Positions 41,439 to 49,515 of a stretch of 61,698 bases of DNA are shown piece by piece; the first letter of the stretch is position 1; the number at the start of each line of letters is the position of its first letter. Source of the DNA: Paralimibaculum aggregatum (GTDB taxonomy: Bacteria > Pseudomonadota > Alphaproteobacteria > Rhodobacterales > Rhodobacteraceae); NCBI RefSeq assembly GCF_030270585.1, contig NZ_BSYI01000029.1, forward strand, positions 1 to 61,698, read 5' to 3'. The notes under the pieces are model-generated. The model saw only the letters and a program-made list of their open reading frames with translations. It ran no database searches and was not told the origin of the DNA. The position numbers and the translations under genes were made by a program.

Positions 41439-42470
41439 ATGCGTCTCGCCCGTCGCTTCTCCATCGCGCGCGCCGCGCTGGCCGGTCTCGCCATGCTCGC
41501 CGCGGCGCTGCTGCCGGGAGCGGTGGCCGCGAAATGCGGCGGCACCGACCTGATGGCGGCGCTCGCCCGCGAGGACCCCGCCGCCCATGGCCGCATCCTC
41601 GCCCGCGCCGCCGAGGTGCCGAACGGCGAGGGCCTGTTCTGGCGCGTGGTGGCGCCCGGCGGCGCGGTCTCGCATCTCTATGGCACGCTGCACAGCACAG
41701 AGGCGGCGGCGCGCTGGCTGCCCGGCCCGGCGATCTCGGCACTCGGCGATGCCCGGCTGGTCATGGTCGAGCTCACCCCCGAGGAGCAGCAGCGGCTGGA
41801 GCGGCGGATCTCCAGCGACCCGCGCTTCGCCGTCGACATGGAGGGGCCCGGCCTCTCCGAGCGGCTGGCGCCGGAGGACCTGGTGCAGGCCGAGGCGGTG
41901 CTGGCCGAGCGCGGCATGTCGATGTCGGTGGCCGAGAAGCTCAAGCCGTGGCTGCTGATCTCGACGATCTCGGTGCCGCTCTGCGAGAAGGCCGAGCTGG
42001 CCAAGGGCAAGCGCCTGCTCGACGACGCGATCGCCGCCGAGGCGCGGGTCTGGGGCATCCCGCTGCGGGGGCTCGAGAGCTATGAGGAGACCTTCGCCGC
42101 CTTCGACGAGCTGAGCGATGCCGAGCTCACCGGGCTGCTCGTCGACGGGCTCGCCTCGAGCGCCGACGAGGAGGACCTGCGCCGCACCCTCGAAACGCTC
42201 TATGCCGAGGGCCGAATCGCCGCGATCCTCGAGTTCAACATCTGGCATGCGAGCCGCCACGGCCGCAGCGACAACCCCCGCGCCGCGGCCGAGGCGCTGA
42301 CCCGCGCGCTGATCTTCGGGCGCAACCACAACTGGATGCGCCGCCTGCGCCCGGAGCTCGACCGCGGCGCGGTCTTTGCCGCCTTCGGCGCGCTGCACCT
42401 GCCCGGCAGCGAGGGCATCGTGGCGCTGCTGCGCAGGGCCGGCTACCGAGTCGAGCGCCTCGACCGGTGA
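41439..42470 (+). CDS. TraB/GumN-family secreted protein
   Basis: A 343-residue protein with an N-terminal signal peptide (ending near AVAAKCGG, residues about 28-35). The TraB/GumN domain has VSHLYGTLHSTEAAARWLPG (first signature His) and FAAFGALHLPGSEGIVALLR near the C-terminus. Related proteins are membrane-bound or periplasmic metal-dependent proteases (Tiki family) or pheromone-shutdown proteins; function in bacteria is unclear. The start is at MRLARRFSIARAALAG. It is convergent with the DUF3429 gene. Confidence 0.88.
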   Translation: MRLARRFSIARAALAGLAMLAAALLPGAVAAKCGGTDLMAALAREDPAAHGRILARAAEVPNGEGLFWRVVAPGGAVSHLYGTLHSTEAAARWLPGPAISALGDARLVMVELTPEEQQRLERRISSDPRFAVDMEGPGLSERLAPEDLVQAEAVLAERGMSMSVAEKLKPWLLISTISVPLCEKAELAKGKRLLDDAIAAEARVWGIPLRGLESYEETFAAFDELSDAELTGLLVDGLASSADEEDLRRTLETLYAEGRIAAILEFNIWHASRHGRSDNPRAAAEALTRALIFGRNHNWMRRLRPELDRGAVFAAFGALHLPGSEGIVALLRRAGYRVERLDR

Positions 42471-42497
42471 CCGCGGCGCACGCCGGTCAGACCCCGG

Positions 42498-43022
42498 TCA
42501 GGCCATCGCGCCGAGCAACAGGCTGAGCACGGCCCCCAGCGTCAGCGGCCACCGGAGCCGCGGCCACCAGCGCGGTGCGCCGCCCTCCTGCGCCAACGCC
42601 AGATCCGCCGCCAGCAGCAGCGAGAAGCCGAGCGCCAGCGCGGCGCAGGCCATCGGCACGTCGAAAAGCAGCGCCACCCAGGCATAGAGCGCCGGCACGA
42701 CCGAGACGACGAGCTTCTTCGCCGTCGGCTCGGGTGCCGCGCGAATCGATTCGAAACCCCAGCGGCAGCCCCCCATGAAGGAAAGGATCAGCGCGGCATA
42801 GCTCGCCAGCGCCGGCCCGGTCCGGAAGGTCAGCGGCATCGGCAGCAGCCCGCTCTCCACCGCCCAATGCGCCGCGGCGAGCCCGAAGAAGGGCAGCAGC
42901 CCGGCGCCGCCCAGCCAGGCAGCCGAGGCCGGCACCCTGTCGGACACGTCCTGCGAGCCTTCCGCCGGGCGGGAGACGCCGCCCCCGCCGTTGCGTTCGT
43001 CGGCCTGCCGTCCGTTCCGCAT
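42498..43022 (-). CDS. DUF3429 membrane protein
   Basis: A 174-residue protein with four predicted helices. Characteristic segments are AAWLGGAGLLPFFGLAAAHW, LASYAALILSFMGGCRWGFE, and VVPALYAWVALLFDVPMAC, typical of DUF3429. The first 35 residues are charged and probably cytoplasmic; a shorter start nearer VPASAAWLG is possible. Role unknown. It is divergent from the DCC-family gene. Confidence 0.78.
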   Translation of the reverse strand: MRNGRQADERNGGGGVSRPAEGSQDVSDRVPASAAWLGGAGLLPFFGLAAAHWAVESGLLPMPLTFRTGPALASYAALILSFMGGCRWGFESIRAAPEPTAKKLVVSVVPALYAWVALLFDVPMACAALALGFSLLLAADLALAQEGGAPRWWPRLRWPLTLGAVLSLLLGAMA

Positions 43023-43157
43023 CTCAGCACCCCTCGTCCTGCACCGCCGCCTCGCCCTGCTGCGCCGGTCCGTCACCCCCCAGTTCGCCGGCTTGAACCA
43101 CACGCCGGCCCCCTCAGATTAATCCGCAGGGCCGATGTGTCGACAGGAACCTCAACC

Positions 43158-43517
43158 ATGATGAAACCCGATTCGCGGGCCGCCCGCATCGTCTACTACG
43201 ACGGCGATTGCCCCGTCTGCCGCCGCGAGATCGGCTGGTACCGGGCGATGCGCGGCGCAGGCGGCATCGCCTGGATCGACATCGCCCGCGCCGATGCGGC
43301 GCTGCCCGAGGGGCGCGACCGGGCGGCGCTGCTGCGCCGCTTCACCATCGCCCGCCGCGACGGCCGCCTGGTCAGCGGTGCCGAGGCCTTCGCCGCGCTC
43401 TGGCGGGGGCTCGGGCCGACGCGCCTGCTCGGCCGCCTCGTCGATCGCCAGCCGTTCCGCGGGCTCGGCGAACGGCTCTACCGGCTGTTCCTGCGGCTGC
43501 GCACCGCCTGGCGCTGA
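43158..43517 (+). CDS. DCC-family (DUF393) thiol oxidoreductase-like protein
   Basis: A 119-residue protein with the diagnostic YYDGDCPVC (Asp15, Asp17, Cys18, Cys21) after the first strand, giving the DCC name and implying a thiol-redox or electrophile-reactive site. Downstream are RRDGRLVSGAEAFAALWRGL and QPFRGLGERLYRLFLRLR, both typical of DUF393. Double ATG (ATGATG) at the start; the first was chosen. Not clearly linked to its neighbours. Confidence 0.87.
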   Translation: MMKPDSRAARIVYYDGDCPVCRREIGWYRAMRGAGGIAWIDIARADAALPEGRDRAALLRRFTIARRDGRLVSGAEAFAALWRGLGPTRLLGRLVDRQPFRGLGERLYRLFLRLRTAWR

Positions 43518-43665
43518 GGCGGACCGCGGCAGCGCGCGCGGCGGATGCGCCGGGGGCGCTTGCGGATGCCGGCCCGCTCCCCCATTCTCTGTCTGCGGCC
43601 GGATGCCGGCCCTGGGCCGGGAGACCGCCCGTTCGCAACCCGCCCGCAGCCCCCGGGAGACCGAC

Positions 43666-45207
43666 ATGCGCCGCATGGCCCGCCTCTTTTCCAGCCTCGC
43701 GACCCTCACGGCGATCCTCTGGTGCGCGCTCTGGTTCTGGGGGCGCGACGCGATCAGCACCCAGATCGAGGGCGAGATCGACCGGCTGCGCGCCGGGGGG
43801 CTGGGGATCAGCGTCGGCGAGCGCTCGATTGCCGGCTTCCCCTTCGCCTATGCCGCTCGCTTCGAGAACCTGACCTTCACCGACCGCGCCACCGGGCTGC
43901 GCACCGAGCTGCCCGAGATCACCTCGATGGTGGCGATCGCCGATCCGGGCACGCTGGTCACCGAGCTGCCGGCGGAGATGACCGTCACCGTCGCCGTGCC
44001 GCCAGGGCTGCGCGACCGCTATCCGGGGCTCGGGGCGGAGCTGGCGCTGGCGATCACCTCCGAGGGGCTCGCGGTGGAGACCGATCTCGCCGGCGACGGT
44101 GCCGGCGGCCCGGGCGCGCGCTCGTCGATTCGCGCGGTCCGGCTCGAGATCGCCCCGGCCGTGGCGCTGGAGGGGCTCGACTTCGCGCTGCGGATCGAGG
44201 GGCTCGCCGGTTCGCTCGGCCGGGCTGCCGCCGATGGCGGCGACGGCCCCGGCGCGGCAGAGCTCACCGCCCGGCACATGGCGCTGCACATGGTCGAGAC
44301 GCCGCCGGGCGCCGCTGCGGAAACGCTGACCGCCGATCTCGCGCTCGCCGATGTCACGCTCAAGGGCGCGGCGCGCCGGGCCGATCCGGCGGCGCTCGGC
44401 GCGCTGTTTGCGGGGCTGCGCCCGGGCGAGGCGGCGCTCGAGCTGGTGGCGGGCGCCGTCACCGGCGCGCTGGAGATGGCCAGCCCGCCGGTTGCCGCGG
44501 CCGGGGCCCGCGCCGCGGATGGCCGGATCACGCTCGATGCCGGGCGGTTCGCCGGCCGGCTGACCGTGCAGGGGCCGGACATCTCGACCGAGCTGGAGAC
44601 CGAAGCCCTGAGCCTTGCCCTGGCACCCGCCATGGCCGACGATCCGCGCCGCGGCGAGATCCGCGCCAGCCGGCTGCGAATCGCTTCCGATGCGCCGCAA
44701 CAGGCGGGCACCGGGCCGCGGCCGGTGCGCGTGCTGGTCGAGGCCGAGGGGCTGGAGCCCGCGCCGGCGCTCTGGAACCGGATCGACCCCGAAGCCGTGC
44801 TGCCGCGCGAGCCGGGCCGCATCGCGGTGGAGATCGACGGCACCGGCCGCCTGCTCAGGCCGCACGAGACCGTGCGCCCGGGCGAGGCGACGCCGCTCGA
44901 GATCGGCAATCTCTCGGTCCGCCGCTTCGACGTGGCGGCGCTCGGCGCGCATGCCGCGGCCGAGGGCGACATCGAGTTCCTGCAGCCGATCTACGAGCCG
45001 CGCGGCGCCGTCACGCTCCGGCTCTCCGGCGCGCTCGGGCTGATCCGCCGGCTGCACGGGGCCGGGCTGCTCGACGAATCCGAGGTGCAGTGGCTGGCCA
45101 CCATGGCCGCCCTCTACACCCGCGGCGGCGCGGGCCCCGACGAGCTGGTCACCGAAATGGTGTTCGACGCGGAGGGCACCCGGATCAACGACAGCCGGAT
45201 CGACTGA
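43666..45207 (+). CDS. DUF2125 envelope protein
   Basis: A 513-residue protein. The N-terminus holds a signal anchor (LFSSLATLTAILWCALWFWG, about residues 7-26). The rest is a long beta-rich periplasmic domain (DUF2125), with IAGFPFAYAARFENLTFTDR near the start. It is known from Rhodobacterales and other Alphaproteobacteria; it resembles AsmA-like outer-membrane lipid-homeostasis proteins in organisation, but function is unproven. GGGAGA precedes MRRMARLFSS. It is convergent with the YegP gene, with a hairpin in between. Confidence 0.87.
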   Translation: MRRMARLFSSLATLTAILWCALWFWGRDAISTQIEGEIDRLRAGGLGISVGERSIAGFPFAYAARFENLTFTDRATGLRTELPEITSMVAIADPGTLVTELPAEMTVTVAVPPGLRDRYPGLGAELALAITSEGLAVETDLAGDGAGGPGARSSIRAVRLEIAPAVALEGLDFALRIEGLAGSLGRAAADGGDGPGAAELTARHMALHMVETPPGAAAETLTADLALADVTLKGAARRADPAALGALFAGLRPGEAALELVAGAVTGALEMASPPVAAAGARAADGRITLDAGRFAGRLTVQGPDISTELETEALSLALAPAMADDPRRGEIRASRLRIASDAPQQAGTGPRPVRVLVEAEGLEPAPALWNRIDPEAVLPREPGRIAVEIDGTGRLLRPHETVRPGEATPLEIGNLSVRRFDVAALGAHAAAEGDIEFLQPIYEPRGAVTLRLSGALGLIRRLHGAGLLDESEVQWLATMAALYTRGGAGPDELVTEMVFDAEGTRINDSRID

Positions 45208-45257
45208 ACCGCGCGCGCCCGCCCTGCCCTCTGCGCCCTCTGCCGGCCGCGCGCGGT
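45208..45257. terminator. 10-bp hairpin with C-rich loop between convergent genes
   Basis: ACCGCGCGCG (45208-45217) pairs perfectly with CGCGCGCGGT (45248-45257). The loop carries four C-runs (CCCG CCCTG CCC ... CCC) on the sense strand of the DUF2125 gene, so the template has GGG-N6-GGG-N2-GGG-N-GGG. It begins directly after the DUF2125 stop and may end transcription in both directions. It resembles the quadruplex-hairpin elements elsewhere in the window, but the core sequence differs. Confidence 0.55.
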
Positions 45258-45261
45258 CGGC

Positions 45262-45573
45262 CTAGCTCTCGAAGCCCTGGCGCCGCGCATTGGCCTCGGC
45301 CTCGGCGCGGGTCGCGAAGCCGCGCGAGGCGGCGCCGACGACCCGCCCGTTGCGGGCATAGCGGCGCCAGCGAAATGCGCCCCGCTTGTCGATGTAGAAA
45401 TCCCATTTGTCCGAAGGCACCGGCCCCCGGTTCATGTTTGCCTCGCAATCGCTGCGGGACACGTACCCCTCCGACGATGCGCCGACGACACCGCCTTCGC
45501 CATCGATCCGCCGCCAGCGGTAGTTCCCCCGCTTGTCCCTGAAGATCTCGAATCTATCCTCCCCGGCCGCCAT
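45262..45573 (-). CDS. tandem YegP (DUF1508) protein
   Basis: A 103-residue protein with two DUF1508/YegP repeats: FEIFRDKRGNYRWRRIDGEG followed by WDFYIDKRGAFRWRRYARNG, each with an ASR/ASSEG-type turn and a helix. YegP repeats are short and common in Proteobacteria; their function is unknown. ATG at 45573 has GGGGGG upstream. It stands alone, convergent with the DUF2125 gene. Confidence 0.9.
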   Translation of the reverse strand: MAAGEDRFEIFRDKRGNYRWRRIDGEGGVVGASSEGYVSRSDCEANMNRGPVPSDKWDFYIDKRGAFRWRRYARNGRVVGAASRGFATRAEAEANARRQGFES

Positions 45574-45687
45574 CAAATCCCCCCGGATTGCCGATTACTA
45601 CCTTTATTACTTCTGGCAAGAACCATACACCGATTCGCCCGGTTTCGGCCTGCCGAGAGTCAAGGACGGACCCCGCCCGGCAGGCCC

Positions 45688-46704
45688 TCAGCCCGCCGCC
45701 AGCGCCTCGATCTCGGCATGCAGAACGGATGGCAGATCGACCCCCTCGGCCAGGCTCCGGGCCCGGTTGGCGAAGCGGCGCTGGCCGGGAAGGCGCGCGC
45801 CCTCCTGACCGGCGATCGCGGCCAGCAGCGCCTCCGCGCCGTCGCTCCGGCCGCCGAGGCGTACCGGGTCGAGCGCCAGGATCAGCTCGCCGCCGGGCTG
45901 CGGCCCGCCCATGGTCGCCGCGGCGCCGCATTCGAGGCTGGTGACCTCGCCGAACAGCGGCCCGGCCAGCAGATCGACCATCAGCGCCACCAGCGCCCCC
46001 TTGTAGCCGCCGAAGGCAAGCTGCGCGCCGCCATCCAGCACCGCTTTCGGATCGGTGGTGGGCCGGCCCTCGGCGTCGATCCCGGCGCCTTCCGGCAGGG
46101 TGTGCCCGTCGCGCGCATGAAGCATGATCTCGCCGCGCGCCATCGCCGCGGAGGCCTGGTCCCAGACCAGCGGCGGGCCATCGGGCCGCGGCCAGGCGAA
46201 GGCCATCGGATTGGTCCCGAAGACCGGCACGCGCCCGCCCGCCGGCACCACGTTGGGCGGCGAGGAGGTGAAGGCCAGCGCCACCAGCCCTTGGTCCGCC
46301 AGCGCCTCGACCTCCGGCCAGAGCGCGGCGAAATGCACCGTGCGGGTGAGGGTCAGCGCCGCCACCCCCTGCTCCCGCGCCGCCTCGGCCAGTGCCGGCA
46401 GCCCGAGCGCCAGCGCGAGCGGCGCGAAGCCGAGCCCGGCATCGACCCGCACCGCGCCCGGCGCCGGGCGCGAGAGCACCGGCTCGGCCCTTCCGTTCAC
46501 CACCCCGCCCTTCAGCAGGTCGACATGCCCCTTCAGGCGGAACACCCCGTGGCTCGCGGCGCCGTCGCGTTCGGCGGCGGTCATGTTGTCGGCCACCGCG
46601 CCGGCCATCGCGGCGCTGCAGCCGTGGCGCTCCAGAACCTGCACCGCCAGCGCCCGGAGCGCATCGAGGCTCAGCCGCACCGTCTCTCCCGCCGTTTCCG
46701 TCAT
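45688..46704 (-). CDS. Ldh-family (malate/L-lactate-type) oxidoreductase
   Basis: A 338-residue NAD(P)-dependent enzyme of the Ldh_2 family, which includes ureidoglycolate, sulfolactate and delta-1-piperideine-2-carboxylate/pyrroline-2-carboxylate reductases. Typical segments are MTAAERDGAASHGVFRLKGH near residue 43, VFGTNPMAFAWPRPDGPPLV and LAFGGYKGALVALMVDLLAG. The last is used in binding NAD(P)H. Substrate not identifiable. ATG at 46704 follows a plausible RBS. Divergent from leuL-leuA. Confidence 0.87.
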   Translation of the reverse strand: MTETAGETVRLSLDALRALAVQVLERHGCSAAMAGAVADNMTAAERDGAASHGVFRLKGHVDLLKGGVVNGRAEPVLSRPAPGAVRVDAGLGFAPLALALGLPALAEAAREQGVAALTLTRTVHFAALWPEVEALADQGLVALAFTSSPPNVVPAGGRVPVFGTNPMAFAWPRPDGPPLVWDQASAAMARGEIMLHARDGHTLPEGAGIDAEGRPTTDPKAVLDGGAQLAFGGYKGALVALMVDLLAGPLFGEVTSLECGAAATMGGPQPGGELILALDPVRLGGRSDGAEALLAAIAGQEGARLPGQRRFANRARSLAEGVDLPSVLHAEIEALAAG

Positions 46705-46793
46705 CGCCCGGTCCCTCTTCCTGCCGATACCGCGCCCGAGCCTAGCCCCGGCCCGCCGGCAAGGGTAGCCCCGGCGCCGGGTGATACCGGGGG

Positions 46794-46821
46794 TTGCGAT
46801 GCCCGCCAGATCGGCTATGAC
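46794..46821 (+). promoter_or_regulatory. leuA promoter
   Basis: TTGCGA (46794-46799), a 16-base spacer and TATGAC (46816-46821). Transcription would start about 7 bases later, practically at the ATG of the Leu-rich leader peptide. This implies leaderless translation of leuL, as described for some alphaproteobacterial attenuator peptides. It is inferred from sequence only. Confidence 0.5.
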
Positions 46822-46828
46822 GGATGCC

Positions 46829-46885
46829 ATGTCCGTCCCGGCGCAACAGCTCGCCCTTCTGGCGCTTCTTCTTACCGGCCCCTGA
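46829..46885 (+). CDS. leuL: leu leader peptide (attenuator)
   Basis: An 18-codon frame MSVPAQQLALLALLLTGP with six leucines, three of them consecutive CTT codons (CTT CTT CTT), a codon otherwise rare in this GC-rich DNA. It precedes leuA by 79 bases. Such leucine-rich leaders let the ribosome sense leucyl-tRNA supply: stalling alters folding of the following RNA. An in-frame ATG at 46817 would give 22 residues. The leader's end overlaps the first arm of an attenuator-like hairpin. Confidence 0.75.
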   Translation: MSVPAQQLALLALLLTGP

Positions 46886-46935
46886 GCGTGCCCGGACTGT
46901 CGGCGCGCGCGCTCGGGGGAGTGTTGGACGCGCCG
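46879..46935 (+). promoter_or_regulatory. leuA attenuator: two mutually exclusive hairpins
   Basis: CCCCTGAGCG (46879-46888) pairs with CGCTCGGGGG (46910-46919) with one G-U wobble, ten base pairs. The alternative CGGCGCG (46901-46907) pairs with CGCGCCG (46929-46935). The two cannot form freely together because each places an arm in the other's loop. The first overlaps the end of leuL, so a ribosome finishing the peptide would block it. No T-run follows either hairpin, so the termination mode is not standard. Confidence 0.5.
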
Positions 46936-46964
46936 CGAGACACCCGAAGCCAGAGAGCTCAGAC

Positions 46965-48572
46965 ATGACCGATAACGTGACCCCCGAAACCGGGACCCAG
47001 GGCGAAGGCCCGTCCGCGGATGCCGATGCGCGTGCCCGCGTGAAGATCTTCGACACCACGCTGCGCGACGGCGAGCAGTCGCCCGGTGCCTCGATGACCC
47101 TCGAGGAGAAGATGGAGATCGCCCGCCTGCTCGACGAGATGGGCGTGGACATCATCGAGGCCGGCTTCCCGATCGCCTCCGAGGGCGATTTCGAGGCCGT
47201 GACCGAGATCGCCAAGGCCGCCGAGCGCGCCGTGATCGCCGGCCTCGCCCGCGCCAACCGGCGCGACATCGACCGCGCCTGGGAGGCGCTGCAGCACGCC
47301 AAGCACCCGCGCATCCACACCTTCATCGGCACCTCGCCGCTGCACCGCGAGCACCAGCTCTCGATGTCGAAGGCCGAGGTGCTGGAAAAGATCCGCGAGA
47401 CCGTGACCCATGCCCGGAGCCTCTGCGCCGACGTGCAGTGGTCGCCGATGGACGCCACCCGCACCGAGCACGACTATCTCTGCGAGTCGGTCCGCGTCGC
47501 CATAGAGTGCGGCGCCAGCACGATCAACATCCCCGACACCGTGGGCTACACCGCGCCGCGCGAATCGGCCGAGCTGATCGGGATGCTGCGCCGCGAGGTG
47601 CCGGAGATCGACCGCTGCACGATCTCGACCCACTGCCACAACGATCTCGGCATGGCGACCGCCAACGCCCTGGCCGCGGTGGAGGCCGGCGCCCGGCAGA
47701 TCGAATGCACCATCAACGGCCTCGGCGAGCGCGCCGGCAACACCGCGCTCGAGGAGGTGGTGATGGCGATGCGCACGCGGGCCGACATCCTGCCCTATGC
47801 CACCGGAATCGACACCCGGCGGATCATGGCGGCGAGCCGGCTGGTGGCGCAGGTCTCCGGCTTCCCGGTGCAGTACAACAAGGCGATCGTCGGCAAGAAC
47901 GCCTTCGCGCACGAGTCGGGCATCCACCAGGACGGCATGCTGAAACATGCCGGCACCTTCGAGATCATGGCGCCGGAGGATGTCGGCCTGACCACCTCCA
48001 ACCTCGTGATGGGCAAGCATTCCGGCCGGCACGCCTTCCGCACCAAGCTCTCGGAGCTGGGGGTCGAACTCGGCGAGAACGCCATGGCGGATGCCTTCGT
48101 GCGCTTCAAGGCGCTGGCCGACCGCAAGAAGGAGATCTTCGACGACGACATCTTGGCGATCGTCGAGCAGTCGGCGGCGGAGGCCCATGCCGAGCGCGTC
48201 AAGCTCAAGTTCCTGCGCGTGATCTGCGGCACCGAGGCGCCGCAGAGCGCTGACATCACGCTCGAGATCGACGGGACCGAGCATCGCCACACGGCCACCG
48301 GCGACGGCCCCGTGGATGCCTGCTTCAACGCCGTCTCGGCGCTGGTGCCGCACGAGGCGGCGCTCGAGCTCTACCAGGTGCATGCCGTGACCGAGGGCAC
48401 CGACGCGCAGGCCACCGTCAGCGTGCGGCTGCGCGAGCATGGCCGCTTCGCCACCGCCCAGGCGTCGGATACCGACACCGTGGTGGCCTCGACGCGGGCC
48501 TATGTGCAGTGCCTCAACAAGCTCATGGTGCGCCGCGCGAAGAGCGCCCCGGGGGAGAGCGTCGCGGTCTGA
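46965..48572 (+). CDS. leuA: 2-isopropylmalate synthase
   Basis: A 535-residue enzyme condensing acetyl-CoA with 2-ketoisovalerate in the committed step of leucine synthesis. The TIM-barrel start KIFDTTLRDGEQSPGASMTL (Arg34, Asp35 in metal and acyl site) is followed by the metal histidines in STHCHNDLGMAT, and the regulatory C-terminal domain (about residues 400-520) that binds leucine. ATG at 46965 was chosen over a long upstream frame that runs through the leader. It lies behind a Leu-rich leader peptide, so it is controlled by leucine at both RNA and protein level. Confidence 0.97.
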   Translation: MTDNVTPETGTQGEGPSADADARARVKIFDTTLRDGEQSPGASMTLEEKMEIARLLDEMGVDIIEAGFPIASEGDFEAVTEIAKAAERAVIAGLARANRRDIDRAWEALQHAKHPRIHTFIGTSPLHREHQLSMSKAEVLEKIRETVTHARSLCADVQWSPMDATRTEHDYLCESVRVAIECGASTINIPDTVGYTAPRESAELIGMLRREVPEIDRCTISTHCHNDLGMATANALAAVEAGARQIECTINGLGERAGNTALEEVVMAMRTRADILPYATGIDTRRIMAASRLVAQVSGFPVQYNKAIVGKNAFAHESGIHQDGMLKHAGTFEIMAPEDVGLTTSNLVMGKHSGRHAFRTKLSELGVELGENAMADAFVRFKALADRKKEIFDDDILAIVEQSAAEAHAERVKLKFLRVICGTEAPQSADITLEIDGTEHRHTATGDGPVDACFNAVSALVPHEAALELYQVHAVTEGTDAQATVSVRLREHGRFATAQASDTDTVVASTRAYVQCLNKLMVRRAKSAPGESVAV

Positions 48573-48616
48573 TCCGCGGCGCGCCCGCGGCGCGGAACCG
48601 CGATACGGATTCGGTG

Positions 48617-48641
48617 CGGGCGGGAGGCGATCTCCCGCCCG
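48617..48641 (+). terminator. leuA terminator
   Basis: CGGGCGGGAG-GCGAT-CTCCCGCCCG, a perfect ten-base-pair stem 44 bases after the leuA stop, followed by GTTGCCGTT, which contains only a poor T-tract. A second palindrome (TTCCGGGCCCGGAA) lies at 48649-48662. Confidence 0.75.
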
Positions 48642-48721
48642 TTGCCGTTCCGGGCCCGGAATTCCGCGGAAGCGCGCATCGTGCTAGATTTCCGTTAGGT
48701 TAATTCGGATTGGAGACCGCC

Positions 48722-49198
48722 ATGGCATACAAGCCCTCCGACCACCCGAAGAAGTATGACAGCCGCAACAAGCAGTTCGCCAGCGCACAGAAGGCGACGA
48801 AGGACCTTGTCACCACGGCCACCGACAGTGCGGTGAGCCTCGACAGCTGGGTCACGCAGATGGACACTTGGCTGAAGGCCAACCGCAAGAAGCCGAAGGA
48901 AGCCCGCGACGCCGCCAAGGCGCTGAAGGATCTCGACGCGACCGATGCTACGCTGTTCGAGGGCTATGCCAAGGTCGTGTCGCAGATCATGGCGACCGAG
49001 GGGGAGATCGAGAACCTCGGCGACCCCGGCGACGACAAGGACAAGCAGAAGAAGCGCAAGAAGCTCGAGCAGAAGCACAAGCAGCTGGTGCAGCAGGCCG
49101 ATGCCTCGCGCAGCGCGCAAAACGTCAATCTGTCCGCAATGAAGGCGGTGCGCGAGATAATCCTGGCCTGTACGGCGATCACCGCGCCGAAGCTCTGA
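48722..49198 (+). CDS. Lys/Asp-rich helical protein of unknown function
   Basis: A 158-residue protein, MAYKPSDHPKKYDSRNKQFA onward. It has three long helical, charged segments, including KANRKKPKEARDAAKALKDL and GDDKDKQKKRKKLEQKHKQL, with heptad-like spacing consistent with coiled coils. Lysine content is unusual in a GC-rich genome. It has no signal peptide, membrane segment or catalytic motif. GGAG lies nine bases before the ATG. It has its own transcript (leuA terminator upstream, hairpin downstream). The local upstream DNA (48686-48712) is AT-rich. Family not recognised. Confidence 0.75.
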   Translation: MAYKPSDHPKKYDSRNKQFASAQKATKDLVTTATDSAVSLDSWVTQMDTWLKANRKKPKEARDAAKALKDLDATDATLFEGYAKVVSQIMATEGEIENLGDPGDDKDKQKKRKKLEQKHKQLVQQADASRSAQNVNLSAMKAVREIILACTAITAPKL

Positions 49199-49202
49199 GC
49201 CG

Positions 49203-49239
49203 GGCGCTGCCCCCGATCCCCCGGAACATTGGGGGCGCC
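49203..49239 (+). terminator. hairpin after the Lys-rich protein gene
   Basis: GGCG and CCCCC (49203-49206, 49210-49214) pair with GGGGGCGCC (49231-49239) across a three-base bulge. It starts five bases after the stop at 49198. No T-run. The remaining sequence to about 49450 contains no recognised gene. Confidence 0.4.
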
Positions 49240-49451
49240 GCCTCGATGCGGAACGACCGGCCGCGAGCGCCGGAAACACCATCCCTCTCGAAAGGCCGGG
49301 TCTTGACGCGGCCCCGCCTCGGCAGGCCGCCCGTGCACGGGAACCGGCCCATCGGCACCACCCCTGCCGGATGCCCCCGCGGCGCCGGAGCCGGCCCGCC
49401 GGTCCCGGATCTGCCCAGCATCCCACAGCCCCTCGGCATGAATGCGGCGGC

Positions 49452-49480
49452 TTGGCAGATCGTGAAACTGTTTCTAATCT
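49452..49480 (+). promoter_or_regulatory. promoter of the first VPLPA-CTERM gene with palindrome in the spacer
   Basis: TTGGCA (49452-49457), 17 bases, TAATCT (49475-49480): a good sigma-70-like promoter. The spacer end carries GAAAC-T-GTTTC (49464-49474), and a second copy GAAAC-GA-GTTTC lies at 49501-49512, just ahead of the start codon at 49516. The two palindromes are 37 bases apart, about three and a half helical turns, suggesting a repressor binding both. Confidence 0.6.
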
Positions 49481-49515
49481 GGACTTGTATGCAGCCTTGA
49501 GAAACGAGTTTCCCG

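Noticed and set aside
46824..46964. Extending leuA upstream so that it begins near 46824
   Set aside because: The extra segment is out of keeping with LeuA proteins and runs through the leader peptide and attenuator region; ATG at 46965 gives the normal start.
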